Part shown: one piece after another, positions 37,831 through 49,808 of the stretch
Layout: every line of letters begins with the position of its first letter
Numbering within the stretch: the stretch's first letter is position 1
Assembly (NCBI RefSeq): GCF_004341505.2
Contig: NZ_SLYP02000001.1
Coordinates: forward strand, 152,501-216,500
DNA: 64,000 nucleotides
Direction: 5' to 3'
Origin: Sphingomonas sp. JUb134
GTDB lineage: Bacteria; Pseudomonadota; Alphaproteobacteria; Sphingomonadales; Sphingomonadaceae
Translations under genes and position numbers: made by a program
Notes under the pieces: generated by a model
What the model was told of the DNA's origin: nothing
Seen by the model: the letters and a program-made list of their open reading frames with translations, nothing else
Databases searched by the model: none

Positions 37831-40800
37831 GCCGCGGGTTCCTCCTTCGGCAGGTCCTTGGGCTGGTGACCGGTCGGCCTGCCGCGGAGCTTGGCAAGAC
37901 CGTCGCGCACGCCGCGGCGCACCAGCACGAAGAACAGCGGGATGTAGAAGATGGCGAGGATCGTGGCCGTCACCATGCCGCCGATCACCGACGTGCCGAT
38001 CGCGATGCGGCTGTTGGCACCGGCGCCCGTGGACAGCGCCAGCGGCAGCACGCCGAAGATGAAGGCAAGGCTGGTCATCAGGATCGGACGCAGACGGATG
38101 CGCGCCGCCTCCAGCGCGGCGTCGATCACGCGCGCGCCCTTGCGCTCCGCCTGCTCGGCGAACTCGATCATCAGGATCGCGTTCTTGGCCGCCAGCCCCA
38201 TGGTCGTGAGCAGGCCGATCTGGAGATACACGTCGTTCTCCAGCCCGCGCAGCGTCACGAAGAACACGGCGCCGATCAGGCCGAGCGGGATCACCAGCAG
38301 AACCGCGATCGGGATCGACCAGCTTTCATAAAGCGCAGCGAGGCACAGGAAGACGACCAGCAGCGACAGGCCGTAGAGCAGCGGCGCCTGGCCGGAGGAC
38401 AGCCGCTCCTGAAACGACAGCCCGGCCCAGGCAACGCCGACACCCGGGATCTCGGCCGCAAGCGCCGCGATCCGCTCCATCGCCTCGCCCGAGCTGGTGC
38501 CCGGTGTGGCATCGCCCTGGAACTCGTAGGACGGCAGGCCCTGGAAGCGCGACAGCGTCGTCGGTGCCACGCCCCAGGAGGTCTGCGCGAAGGAGGAGAA
38601 GGGCGCCATCGAGCCGTCCCCGGTGCGGACGAACCACTGGTCGAGATCGGAGGGCGCCGCGCGGTAGGGCGCATCCCCCTGGACGTACACCCGCTTCACG
38701 CGGCCACGATCGATGAAGTCGTTGACGTAGCGGCCACCCCATGCGGTCGACAGGGTGGCGTTGACGTCGCTTTGCGAGAGACCCAGCGCGGAAAGCTTGG
38801 TCTGGTCGAGATCGACCTGCAGCGTCGCGACGTCGGGCAGTTCGGTCAGACGCACGCCCGTCAGCTTCGGATCGGCGGTTGCGGCCGCGAGCAGCTTGTC
38901 GCGCGCTTCTGCGAACGCCTCGGCGGACATGCCGCTGGTGTTCTGCAACTCCATGGTGAAGCCGCTCGATTGACCGAGACCCCGGATCGCCGGCGGGATC
39001 AGCGCATAGACCTGCGCGTCGCGCAAGCCGCGGAAGGCGGCACCGGCACGGGCGACGATTGCGTCGGCGCTGTTTTCCTTGCCCTCGCGCTCCGACCAGT
39101 CGACGAAGTTCATGAAGCCCTGGCCGGTGTTCTGGCCGGCCGCTCCGCTGCCGCCGCCGCTGACCGTCAGGATGGTGCGAACGTTCTTGCCTTCGTGCTT
39201 GAGCAGGTAGTCCTCGACCGCCCGCTGCACCGCCTCCGTACGCCCGCGCGTCGCCCCGGCCGGCAACTGGTAGCGTACCAGCGCCGCGCCCTGGTCCTCG
39301 GTCGGCAGGAAGCTCGTCGGCAGCCGCAGGAACAGCAGCACCAGCAGCGCGAGAACGCCTGCATAGATCAGCAGGAACAGCCACTTGCGGTTGATGACCC
39401 GCTGCACGCCGCCTTCGTAGCGCGCGACCATCCGTTCGAAGCCATGGTTGAAGCCATGGCGGGCGCGATCCGCCAGGCGGACGACGCCCGGGAAGCGGCG
39501 GGCGAACCGGCTGTCGCGCAGATGCTCGCCATTCTCGTCGCGCGGGTTCTGCTTGAGCAGCGTCGCGGTGAGCGCGGGCGAGAGAATTAGCGCCACCAGC
39601 ACCGACAGCACCATGGCCGCCACGATCGTCACCGAGAACTGGCGATAGATCACGCCGGTCGACCCGCCAAAGAAGGCCATCGGCAGGAACACCGCGGAAA
39701 GGACGATGCCGATGGCGATCAGCGCGACCTGGATCTCCTTCATCGACTCGATGGTCGCCTCGCGCGGCGTCATGTCGGGATTCTCTTCGAGCAGACGCTC
39801 GACGTTCTCGACCACCACGATCGCGTCGTCGACCAGCAGACCGATCGCCAGCACCAGCCCGAACAGGGTCAGCGTGTTGATCGAGAAGCCCGCGAGATAG
39901 AAGACCGCAAAGGTGCCCAGCAGCACGACCGGCACCGCGATCGTCGGGATCAGCGTCGCACGCCAGCTTTGCAGGAACACGAACATGACGATGACGACCA
40001 GGATCACCGCTTCGATCAGCGTCTTGATCACTTCCTTGATCGACAGCTGGATGAAGGCGGTGGTGTCGTTGGCGTAGTCGTAGGTGTAGCCCTGCGGGAA
40101 GTCCTTGGCGCGGCGCGCCACTTCCGCCTTCACCAGCCGGGCGGTCTTGAGCGCGTCCGCCCCTGGCGCCAGCGAGATGGCGACGCCGGCGCCGGGATGC
40201 GCGTTCACGCGGCTGAGCGAGCTGTAGTTCTCCTGCCCCAGTTCGACGCGGGCGACGTCGCCAAGCCGGACGCTCGCACCGCTGCTCTGAGTCTTCAGGA
40301 TGATGGCGCGGAACTGCTCGGGGGTCTGGAGACGCGCCTGCGCGGTCACGGTTGCGTTCAGCAGCTGGGTGTTCGGCTGCGGCTGCCCGCCCAGTTCGCC
40401 CGCGGCCACCTCGGTGTTCTGGTTCTGAATGGCGGTGATGACGTCGCCGGGGATCAGGCTGTAGCTCGCGAGCTTCGCCGGATCGAGCCAGATGCGCATG
40501 GCATATTGCGAGCCGAAGACGTTGGTTTCGCCCACGCCCTCGATGCGGCCGAGCGGCTCGACGAGGTTGGATTCGAGATAGTCGGAAACGTCGCCGTTGG
40601 TGCTGCGGTCGGTCTCGTCATAGACGCCGACGATCATCAGGAAGTCGGGGTTCGACTTGGTGACGCGCAGCCCCTGCTGCTGCACCTGCTGGGGCAGGCG
40701 CGACAGCGCTTGCTGGACCTGGTTCTGGACCTGCACCTGCGCGATGTCGGGATCGGTGCCCTTGGCGAAGGTCGCGCTGATCGTCACCTGCCCGCGCGAG

Positions 40801-41048
40801 CTGGACTGCGAGCTGAAATAGAGCAGCCCGTCGATGCCGGTCAGCTGCTGCTCGATGATCTGGGTGACGCTGTTCTGGATCGTCTGGGCATTTGCGCCCG
40901 GGTAGGTCGCGCGGATGTTGACCTGGGGCGGTGCGACGTCGGGATACTGCGCGATCGGCAGGCTGAAGATCGCGCCGATGCCCGCAAGCATGGTGATGAT
41001 CGCGATCACCCAGGCGAAGATCGGGCGATCGATGAAGATCCGGGACAT
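37827..41048 (-). CDS. RND efflux permease, hydrophobe/amphiphile type (AcrB-like)
   Basis: Inner membrane proton-driven multidrug transporter of 1073 aa. It starts MSRIFIDRPIFAWVIAIITM. The proton-relay residues are visible as the paired Asp in GLLVDDAIVVVENVERLL and the Lys in GLAAKNAILMIEFAEQ. The two large periplasmic loops and the repeated SPALTATLL / FFVLVRRG ends are present. It accepts drugs or solvents from the periplasm and passes them to the outer membrane channel. Six bases separate it from the adaptor gene. Confidence 0.96.
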   Translation of the reverse strand: MSRIFIDRPIFAWVIAIITMLAGIGAIFSLPIAQYPDVAPPQVNIRATYPGANAQTIQNSVTQIIEQQLTGIDGLLYFSSQSSSRGQVTISATFAKGTDPDIAQVQVQNQVQQALSRLPQQVQQQGLRVTKSNPDFLMIVGVYDETDRSTNGDVSDYLESNLVEPLGRIEGVGETNVFGSQYAMRIWLDPAKLASYSLIPGDVITAIQNQNTEVAAGELGGQPQPNTQLLNATVTAQARLQTPEQFRAIILKTQSSGASVRLGDVARVELGQENYSSLSRVNAHPGAGVAISLAPGADALKTARLVKAEVARRAKDFPQGYTYDYANDTTAFIQLSIKEVIKTLIEAVILVVIVMFVFLQSWRATLIPTIAVPVVLLGTFAVFYLAGFSINTLTLFGLVLAIGLLVDDAIVVVENVERLLEENPDMTPREATIESMKEIQVALIAIGIVLSAVFLPMAFFGGSTGVIYRQFSVTIVAAMVLSVLVALILSPALTATLLKQNPRDENGEHLRDSRFARRFPGVVRLADRARHGFNHGFERMVARYEGGVQRVINRKWLFLLIYAGVLALLVLLFLRLPTSFLPTEDQGAALVRYQLPAGATRGRTEAVQRAVEDYLLKHEGKNVRTILTVSGGGSGAAGQNTGQGFMNFVDWSEREGKENSADAIVARAGAAFRGLRDAQVYALIPPAIRGLGQSSGFTMELQNTSGMSAEAFAEARDKLLAAATADPKLTGVRLTELPDVATLQVDLDQTKLSALGLSQSDVNATLSTAWGGRYVNDFIDRGRVKRVYVQGDAPYRAAPSDLDQWFVRTGDGSMAPFSSFAQTSWGVAPTTLSRFQGLPSYEFQGDATPGTSSGEAMERIAALAAEIPGVGVAWAGLSFQERLSSGQAPLLYGLSLLVVFLCLAALYESWSIPIAVLLVIPLGLIGAVFFVTLRGLENDVYLQIGLLTTMGLAAKNAILMIEFAEQAERKGARVIDAALEAARIRLRPILMTSLAFIFGVLPLALSTGAGANSRIAIGTSVIGGMVTATILAIFYIPLFFVLVRRGVRDGLAKLRGRPTGHQPKDLPKEEPAA

Positions 41049-41054
41049 GCTGGC

Positions 41055-42290
41055 TCAGCCCCCCTTGGCGGAGGTGGCTGCGCCCGACTGGCTGCCCTGC
41101 TTGCCCTGGCCGGAGGGATTCCCCTGCGGCGGAGCGACACGTTGCGGGCTGTCCGCGGGAACCGGGCGGATCTGGGCGTTGGGACGCAAGTTGCCGGTCC
41201 CCTGCACGATCACCTTGTCGCCGGGCTGCAGCCCCTGGGTCACCACCCAGTTGGTCCCCTGGGTCAGGCTGGTGACCACCTTGCGCTGAACGGCGGTATT
41301 GTTGGGCCCCACCACGAACAGCGTCGCCTCGCCGGCCGGGCTGCGGCTGATGGCGGGCTGCGGCACGAGGAAGGCCCGGCTGTTGATCGACTGGGCGAAC
41401 ACCGCGCGTGCGAACATCCCCGGCAGCAGCAAGCCGTTCGGATTGGGGAAGCGGGCGCGCAGCGTCACCGTGCCGGTGCTGGGATCGACCAGCGATTCCG
41501 CGAACTCGACCGTGCCGGTCTGTTCATAGTCGCTGCCGTCCTCCAGCTTGAGCCGCACCGTGGCACGCCCCGGAGCGACGCCGTCGCGCGACAGCGAACG
41601 CCGCAGCGCGAGCAGCTCTGCGCTCGACTGCTGGATGTCGACAAAGATGGGATCGAGACGCTGGATCACCGCAAGCGGGTCCGCCTGGTTGGCCGTCACA
41701 AGGGCGCCGACGGTCGCAAGCGAACGGCCGATGCGCCCGGTGATCGGAGCCGGGACGCTGGTGAAGCGCAGGTTGATCCGCGCCGTTTCCAGCTGCGCCT
41801 GCGTCTGGGCGACCGAAGCCTGGGCCTGGCGCGCCGCTGCGGCGGCGTTGGTATATTCCTGCTGCGAGACCGCTTCCATCCGCGCCAGCGGGCGCAGCCG
41901 CTCCGCATTCACCCGGGTCGCCTCGGCGTTGGCACGGGCACTCTGGAGGTTCGCCTGCGCTTCCGACACGGCGGCGCTGTAGATGCGGGGATCGATCTCG
42001 TAGAGCGTCTGCCCGCGCCGCACGATGGAACCTTCGGTGAAGAACCGGCGGCGGATCACGCCCGCGACCTGGGGCCGCACCTCCGACTGCTCATAGGCGG
42101 TGACGCGCGCGTTCAGCTCGACGGTCTGTGCGACGCTGGTCGGCTGGACCACCACGAAGCCGACCTGCGCCGGCCCGCGTGCGCCGCCGCGTCCTCCACC
42201 CTTTTCCTGCTCTTCCTCATGCGAGCAGCCGACAAGCAGCAGAGCCGCCGCAAACATGGGAAGGGTCGCGCGAGGAAAAGCCGGGTGCAT
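41055..42290 (-). CDS. RND efflux periplasmic adaptor subunit (AcrA-like lipoprotein)
   Basis: A 411-aa membrane fusion protein. A lipoprotein signal ends LLLVGCS. The lipoyl halves are VRPQVAGVIRRRFFTEGSIVRRGQTLYEID and INLRFTSVPAPITGRIGRSLATVG, split by an alanine-rich hairpin (about residues 95-165). The beta-barrel domain follows (LVDPSTGTVTLRARFPNPNGLLLPGMFARA). The C-terminus is a Gly/Gln/Pro tail. It is the first gene of the operon, and no TetR-type repressor gene is adjacent. Confidence 0.94.
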   Translation of the reverse strand: MHPAFPRATLPMFAAALLLVGCSHEEEQEKGGGRGGARGPAQVGFVVVQPTSVAQTVELNARVTAYEQSEVRPQVAGVIRRRFFTEGSIVRRGQTLYEIDPRIYSAAVSEAQANLQSARANAEATRVNAERLRPLARMEAVSQQEYTNAAAAARQAQASVAQTQAQLETARINLRFTSVPAPITGRIGRSLATVGALVTANQADPLAVIQRLDPIFVDIQQSSAELLALRRSLSRDGVAPGRATVRLKLEDGSDYEQTGTVEFAESLVDPSTGTVTLRARFPNPNGLLLPGMFARAVFAQSINSRAFLVPQPAISRSPAGEATLFVVGPNNTAVQRKVVTSLTQGTNWVVTQGLQPGDKVIVQGTGNLRPNAQIRPVPADSPQRVAPPQGNPSGQGKQGSQSGAATSAKGG

Positions 42291-42478
42291 AGCGAAAGCC
42301 TGGTCGTTGCACGCCGCCACGGCCGAGGCCGCGGCTACGCGCCGGGGATACGGGCGGCCCCGCACGGAGCAGCCGGACGCAGACCCGGAGCTGGCGCTCT
42401 GGGCATCGCTGGCCGCCCGCCGAGGCGCTGGGCAAGGACGGGGCCTTGTTAGCCGTCGCCTCCGCGGGCTGGCAATCG

Positions 42479-44233
42479 CTACTTTGTAACCGATTGTCGC
42501 AGGTTAGCGCGTCCCTTGGGCGCCTCTTCCTTCGGCGCTTCGAGGGGCTCGACCGCCCCGATGCCGCCGTAGAGGGTCCCGAAGAAGTCACCCCGGTTCC
42601 AGACCGGCCGTTCGGGCGCATCGGCGATGTCGCGGGCGATCTGGTAATTCACCTTGATGAAGCGGACGCCGGATTCCCAGTCGATCCCCGGGTCCTGCAC
42701 CACCTCGTCGGAGGGCTGGTGGTAATGCTCGGCAAAGAACTTCTCGACCGCAGCCTTGCCCGCGCCAGCCTCACCCGGCCACAGGAAGACCGAGGGGATG
42801 CCCTGCTGCACGAAGCGGTAATGGTCGGAGCGCACGAACAGGCCCTGCTCCGGCATCGGATCGGGCGAGAAGCTCGCACCCGCCATCGCGGCCGCGCGGC
42901 GCACGATCGGCCCCAGCGTCGAACGGTCCGCGCCGAACGCGATCACGTCGGTGAACTTGTAGGTGATGATCGGCATGTCGAGGTTGACGTTGGCGACCAG
43001 TGCCGACTTCGCGATCGTGGGATTGTTCGCGAAATAGTCGGAGCCGACCAGCCCCTTCTCCTCGGCGGTGACGGCCAGGAACAGGACGCTGCGCCGCGGC
43101 GGCTGCCCGGAGGCCTGGAACCGTTTCGCCTCCTCGATCAGCGAGGCGACGCCTACCGCATTGTCCATCGCCCCGTTGTAGATGCTGTCGCCCTTCACCG
43201 CGGTGCCGACACCGACGTGATCCAGGTGCGCGCTCAGCACGACCACCTCGCTCCCCACTGCGGGATCGCTTCCGACCAACAGCCCAGCGACATTGTAGCT
43301 GGTGAAAGGCGTGCTGGTGGTGGTCATCCGCACCGACAGGTTCTTGTGCAGCGGGATCGCCTCGAACCGCTCGGGGCCCTTCAGCGCGGCCGCGACCTGT
43401 TCCCAGCTGGTCGACGCGCCCGCGAACAGCTTGGTGGTCGCGGCCTGGCTGAGCATGCCCAGCGTCGGCGTGGAGGGTGCAGGGACGTTGGCGATGCCGT
43501 TGCGGTTCACCCAGGTGACGCGGGGCTGGTTCCAGCTCTCGGCCAGCTTGGCGAAGGGCCGCTGCTTGGCCGCCTCCGGCGTCTCCAGCGTGACGATGCC
43601 CACCGCGCCCTTCGACATGGCGATCGCGGCCTTGGTGGCAGGGCTGCCGAAGTGGGCGCGCTCCTCGCCATTCAGGCCATCAGGCGTTCCCGGCACGATC
43701 GCCACGATCTTGCCCTTCACGTCCACGCCCGAATAGTCGTCGCGACCGATGCTCGGCGCAACCAGGCCGTAGCCGACGAACACGACCGGCGCGTCCACCG
43801 CCAGCTGCGGCGTCGCAGGGTTGCCGGCGGGAATATAGTCCTCCCCGAACACCAGCGGCTCGCCGCCGATCGCCACCCCGCCCTTGTCGGCCGGCTTGTA
43901 GCTCAGCAGCGGCACCTTCTGCAGATAGCTGCCCTGGTCGCCCGCCGGCCGCAGCCCGGCCGCATAGAATTGCGACGCCACATAGTTGGCCGCGATGTCA
44001 TATTCCGGCGAACCCGCCTCGCGCCCGCGCATCGCGTCGGAGGCGAGGAACAGCACATGCGCCTTCATCGCCGCCTGGTCGGCGGGCAGCGGCGCGTTCG
44101 CCGCGGCATTGCGTTGGGCAACATCGGCGGCGGGCTGCGCGGCCGGTGCAGGCTTGGCCTTCTGGGCCAGGACCGGGGATGCGATCGGAGCGGTGGCGAC
44201 GAGGGCGACGAGCGGCAGGACGGTACGGAGCAT
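42479..44233 (-). CDS. M28 family zinc aminopeptidase with PA domain
   Basis: A 584-aa exported peptidase with signal peptide (VLPLVALVATAPIASPVLAQ). The zinc site is complete: SAHLDHVGVG, NGAMDNAVGVASL, the acid pair in TAEEKGLVGS, NVNLDMP and EHYHQPSDEV. A PA-type insert at about residues 110-250 includes DAPVVFVGYGLVAPS and VDVKGKIVAIVPG. It resembles secreted Leu/Ala aminopeptidases. An alternative upstream ATG adds eight residues. It diverges from pepN. Confidence 0.93.
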   Translation of the reverse strand: MLRTVLPLVALVATAPIASPVLAQKAKPAPAAQPAADVAQRNAAANAPLPADQAAMKAHVLFLASDAMRGREAGSPEYDIAANYVASQFYAAGLRPAGDQGSYLQKVPLLSYKPADKGGVAIGGEPLVFGEDYIPAGNPATPQLAVDAPVVFVGYGLVAPSIGRDDYSGVDVKGKIVAIVPGTPDGLNGEERAHFGSPATKAAIAMSKGAVGIVTLETPEAAKQRPFAKLAESWNQPRVTWVNRNGIANVPAPSTPTLGMLSQAATTKLFAGASTSWEQVAAALKGPERFEAIPLHKNLSVRMTTTSTPFTSYNVAGLLVGSDPAVGSEVVVLSAHLDHVGVGTAVKGDSIYNGAMDNAVGVASLIEEAKRFQASGQPPRRSVLFLAVTAEEKGLVGSDYFANNPTIAKSALVANVNLDMPIITYKFTDVIAFGADRSTLGPIVRRAAAMAGASFSPDPMPEQGLFVRSDHYRFVQQGIPSVFLWPGEAGAGKAAVEKFFAEHYHQPSDEVVQDPGIDWESGVRFIKVNYQIARDIADAPERPVWNRGDFFGTLYGGIGAVEPLEAPKEEAPKGRANLRQSVTK

Positions 44234-44339
44234 TGGAATCCTTGGCGTCGAGGGCATATGGGTCGGCTATGCAGCGGGCCGCGGTGCGACGCAATCACGC
44301 GCGCACTCAGGCCCCGACCGCCTCCGCAAGGGTTTTCCG

Positions 44340-46946
44340 ATGGCCGACGCACTCCGTTCCCCCGACCAGCCTCCCGCGCCGATCCTGCGCAGCGACTATC
44401 GCGCGCCGGACTGGCAGGTGTCGGAGATCGCGCTCGACTTCGACCTCGATCCAGCCCGCACGGTGGTGCGCGCGAAGCTGCACGTGACGCGCAACGGCGA
44501 CCACGACCGGCCGCTCCGCCTCGACGGCGACGGGCTCCAGCCGCTGTCGGTGGGGATCGACGGGGTGGCCGGCAGCAACGACCGCTGGCGCATGGACGGC
44601 GACGCGCTGGTGGTCGACCTCGACGGCAAGGCCCATGTCGTGGAGACGGAGGTCGCGATCGCGCCGGAGCGCAACACCCAGCTGATGGGGCTCTATGCCT
44701 CAGGCGGGAACCTGTGCACCCAGTGCGAGGCGGAGGGCTTCCGCCGCATCACCTTCTTCCCCGACCGGCCCGACGTGCTCGCGCGCTATTCGGTGCGCAT
44801 GACCGCGGACAAGGCGCGCTTCCCGGTGCTGCTCGCCAACGGCGACCCGATCGCGCACGGCGACCTGGAAGACGGCTGCCACTGGGCCGAATGGCACGAT
44901 CCCTTCCCCAAGCCCTCCTACCTCTTCGCGCTGGTCGCGGGCGATCTGGTCGCCAACCGCGCCACCTTCGTCACGGCAAGCGGACGCGAGGTGCAGCTCG
45001 CCATCTGGGTGCGGGAGAAGGACCTCGCCAAGACCGATCATGCGCTCGACGCGCTCAAGACGTCGATGGCCTGGGACGAGCGCGTCTATGGCCGCGAGTA
45101 CGACCTGGACGTGTTCAACATCGTCGCCGTCGACGACTTCAACTTCGGCGCGATGGAGAACAAGGGCCTCAACATCTTCAACTCGCGCTACATCCTGGCC
45201 GACCCGGATACCGCGACCGACCACGACTACGACGCGATCGCTGCCGTCGTGGCGCACGAGTATTTCCACAACTGGTCGGGCAACCGCGTCACCTGCCGCG
45301 ACTGGTTCCAGCTGTCGCTGAAAGAGGGCTTCACCGTCTTCCGCGACCAGGGCTTCTCCGCCGACCAGGGCTCGGCGGCGGTCAAGCGGATCGAGGACGT
45401 GCGGAGCTTGCGCGCGGCCCAGTTCCCCGAGGACGCGGGTCCGCTCGCGCACCCGATCCGCCCAGACAGCTATCTGGAAATCTCCAACTTCTACACCGCC
45501 ACCATCTACAACAAGGGCGCGGAAGTGGTGCGGATGCTCCACACCATCCTCGGCCCGCAGCGGTTCCGCGCCGGCACCGATCTCTACTTCGACCGCTTCG
45601 ACGGCACGGCCGCCACCTGCGAGGACTTCGTCGCCTCCATGGAGGAGGCGAACGGCGTGGACCTCGCGCAATTCCGCCGCTGGTATTCGCAGGCCGGGAC
45701 ACCGCGGGTCACGGCCACGCTGGAGCACGAGCCGGGCGGCGGCACCGCGACGCTACACCTCGCCCAGGCGGTTCCGCCCACGCCCGGCCAGCCGCACAAG
45801 CTGCCGATGGTGCTGCCGCTCAAGCTGCGGCTGTTCGGCGGCAACACCGGCCGGCCGCTCGGCGACGAGCAGCTGGTGTTGCTGTCGGACGCGGAGGCGA
45901 CGCTGCGCTTCGAGGCCGTCACCGAGCGGCCGGTGCTGTCGATCAACCGCGGCTTTTCCGCACCGGTGATCGTGGACACGAACCGGACGCCTGCGGACCT
46001 GGCCTTCCTCTCAGGCCACGACGACGATCCCTTCGCGCGCTACGAGGCGATGCAGCAGCTGATGCTCGACACGTTGGTCGCGTCGGTGGCGAGCGGGCGC
46101 GGCGACCATGGCGCGGTGGTGGATGCCGTGCGCGAGACGCTGCGCAACCCGGAGCTCGACCGCGCCTTTGTCGCGGAGGCAGTGCTGCTCCCTTCGGACA
46201 ATTTCATCGGCGACCAGCTCCCGATCGTGGACCCGGACGCAATCTTCCGCGCGCGGGAAGCCCTGCGCCGCGACATCGGCCGCGCCCTCGAACGCGACTG
46301 GCGCCAGGCCTATGAGGACACGCGGAACGGTGCGTTCGAATATTCGCCGGAGGCCAAGGGCAAACGCCGCCTGAAGACGGTGGCGCTCGGCTATCTCGCC
46401 GCCTCGGGCGCGCCCGACATCGGCGAGCTCGCCTTCGCCCAGTTCGAGCAGGCGGACAACATGACGGACCGCCAGGGCGCGCTGATGACGCTGGTGAACG
46501 GCCCCTGGGACCAGCGGGTCGCAGCACTCGACATCTTCTACAATCGCTACCGCGACAATCCGCTGGTGCTCGACAAGTGGTTCTCGACCCAGGCGCTGTC
46601 GACCCGCGACGACACGCCCGAGCGGGTGGAGGAACTCGCCGGCCACCGCGACTTCACCCTGGCCAACCCGAACCGGGCGCGCGCGCTGGTGGGTGCGTTC
46701 GGGGTCAACCAGCGCGCCTTCCACGCAGCCGATGGCCGCGGCTATCGCTTCTTCGCGCAGCAGCTGATCGCGCTCGATCGGCTGAACCCGCAGACGGCGG
46801 CCAAGATGATGCCGCCGCTCGGCCGCTGGCGCCGTTTCGATCCCGCCCGGCAGCAGGCGATGCGGGCCGCGCTGGAGCAAATCCTCGCCTCGCCGGGTTT
46901 GTCCAAGGACATGCTCGAGCAGGTGAGCAAGAGCCTCGCCGGCTGA
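44340..46946 (+). CDS. pepN: Aminopeptidase N (M1 family)
   Basis: Zinc aminopeptidase of 868 aa with no signal peptide, so probably cytoplasmic. The exopeptidase motif is FGAMENKGLN. The zinc site is HEYFH, with His306, Glu307 and His310, and Glu329 in LKEGFTVFRDQ. The C-terminal helical domain shows the E. coli PepN-type ending. It removes N-terminal residues from short peptides and, with the M28, M16 and M49-like enzymes nearby, makes a peptide-degradation cluster. Confidence 0.96.
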   Translation: MADALRSPDQPPAPILRSDYRAPDWQVSEIALDFDLDPARTVVRAKLHVTRNGDHDRPLRLDGDGLQPLSVGIDGVAGSNDRWRMDGDALVVDLDGKAHVVETEVAIAPERNTQLMGLYASGGNLCTQCEAEGFRRITFFPDRPDVLARYSVRMTADKARFPVLLANGDPIAHGDLEDGCHWAEWHDPFPKPSYLFALVAGDLVANRATFVTASGREVQLAIWVREKDLAKTDHALDALKTSMAWDERVYGREYDLDVFNIVAVDDFNFGAMENKGLNIFNSRYILADPDTATDHDYDAIAAVVAHEYFHNWSGNRVTCRDWFQLSLKEGFTVFRDQGFSADQGSAAVKRIEDVRSLRAAQFPEDAGPLAHPIRPDSYLEISNFYTATIYNKGAEVVRMLHTILGPQRFRAGTDLYFDRFDGTAATCEDFVASMEEANGVDLAQFRRWYSQAGTPRVTATLEHEPGGGTATLHLAQAVPPTPGQPHKLPMVLPLKLRLFGGNTGRPLGDEQLVLLSDAEATLRFEAVTERPVLSINRGFSAPVIVDTNRTPADLAFLSGHDDDPFARYEAMQQLMLDTLVASVASGRGDHGAVVDAVRETLRNPELDRAFVAEAVLLPSDNFIGDQLPIVDPDAIFRAREALRRDIGRALERDWRQAYEDTRNGAFEYSPEAKGKRRLKTVALGYLAASGAPDIGELAFAQFEQADNMTDRQGALMTLVNGPWDQRVAALDIFYNRYRDNPLVLDKWFSTQALSTRDDTPERVEELAGHRDFTLANPNRARALVGAFGVNQRAFHAADGRGYRFFAQQLIALDRLNPQTAAKMMPPLGRWRRFDPARQQAMRAALEQILASPGLSKDMLEQVSKSLAG

Positions 46947-46978
46947 TCTCCTGGACTCCACGACTAAGGTTGTTTGTT

Positions 46979-48670
<1,692 letters not shown>

Positions 48671-48710
48671 CCGGATGGGGAGGCGTATCCGTCGCCTCCC
48701 CTCTTCCGCC

Positions 48711-49808
48711 TCAAGCCTGTGTCTGCGCTTCGTCTTCTTCGTTCATCCGGATGCCTGCCTTGGCGGCACGCTCCGACTCCCGCTCCAGCGCGACCTTGAT
48801 CATCGCCACCATCGGATCGGCGAGCGCCAGGCCCAGGATGCCGAACAGCGTCGATGCCAGGATCTGAGAGGACAGCGTAAGCGCCGGGGGCAGGTCCACC
48901 GTGCGGCGGGCCACGATCGGCAGCAGCACATAGCCGTCGAAGGTCTGCACCACGAAATAGATGACGATCGCCCACAGCCCGGTGTCGACGCCGGCGCTGA
49001 AGCCCACCGCCACCATCAGCACGCCGCTGATGAACGCGCCGATGTTGGGGATGAAGGCGAGCAAGCCCGTGATGATGCCCAGCAGCAGCGCCATGGGCAC
49101 GCCGGCGATCCACAGCAGCAGCCAGGTGAGCACGCCTTCGAACAGCATCCCGGCCAGCCGCCCCGCGAGCAGCCGGCGCATGGTTGTCGCCATGCGATTG
49201 ATGGTGACGGCGAACTCGGCGCGATTGCCGACCGGTACCATCCACTGAAGGCCGCGGTCGTAGATGCGCGGCTCCATCGCGACGAACAGCCCGATGACCA
49301 TGATCATGAACAGGCTGGTGAACGCGCCGAACACCGTGCCGACCGCGGAGGTCAGCCGACCCACCGATCCCATCGCCTGCTGGACGATCCCGCTCAGGTC
49401 GGATCGCCCAGGCATCAGGCCCATGCCGTTGGCCCAGGCGATCAGGCGATTGCCCTGGATCTCCAGGGTGGAGCGCAACTGCTCCGCCTGGGCGGCGATC
49501 TGGACGCCGGTGAGGTAGAAGGTGCCGAGGATGAAGGCGAGGGCCAGCAGCACCACGATCATCAGCCGCAGCCCGCGCCCGATCGGCAGCACGCGCCCGA
49601 GCAGCCGCACGCCGCCGTCCAGCATCGCGGCGAACACTAGCCCGCCGAAGATGATGAGCAGCGGCTGGATCAGCAGCACCACCAGGCCGGCGGCGATCGC
49701 CAGGCCGAACCAGACCGAGGCGCGGCGCAGCTCCGCCCGCACCAGCGGATCGCGCAGCTCGTTCGGGCCGGGCGCGCGCTCAACCTCGACCCCCTCGTGC
49801 TTGCTCAT
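48711..49808 (-). CDS. AI-2E family transporter (PerM-like permease)
   Basis: A 365-aa multi-helix inner membrane protein. It shows the family layout: two N-terminal helices (GLVVLLIQPLLIIFGGLVFAAMLDG), a periplasmic helical stretch, then a membrane bundle with GIITGLLAFIPNIGAFISG and TFDGYVLLPIVARRTVDLPPALTL. Functions in the family range from autoinducer-2 export to sodium/proton exchange, so the substrate is uncertain. The ATG overlaps the lepB stop (ATGA), so it ends the pyrE-pdxJ-acpS-lepB operon. Confidence 0.88.
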   Translation of the reverse strand: MSKHEGVEVERAPGPNELRDPLVRAELRRASVWFGLAIAAGLVVLLIQPLLIIFGGLVFAAMLDGGVRLLGRVLPIGRGLRLMIVVLLALAFILGTFYLTGVQIAAQAEQLRSTLEIQGNRLIAWANGMGLMPGRSDLSGIVQQAMGSVGRLTSAVGTVFGAFTSLFMIMVIGLFVAMEPRIYDRGLQWMVPVGNRAEFAVTINRMATTMRRLLAGRLAGMLFEGVLTWLLLWIAGVPMALLLGIITGLLAFIPNIGAFISGVLMVAVGFSAGVDTGLWAIVIYFVVQTFDGYVLLPIVARRTVDLPPALTLSSQILASTLFGILGLALADPMVAMIKVALERESERAAKAGIRMNEEDEAQTQA

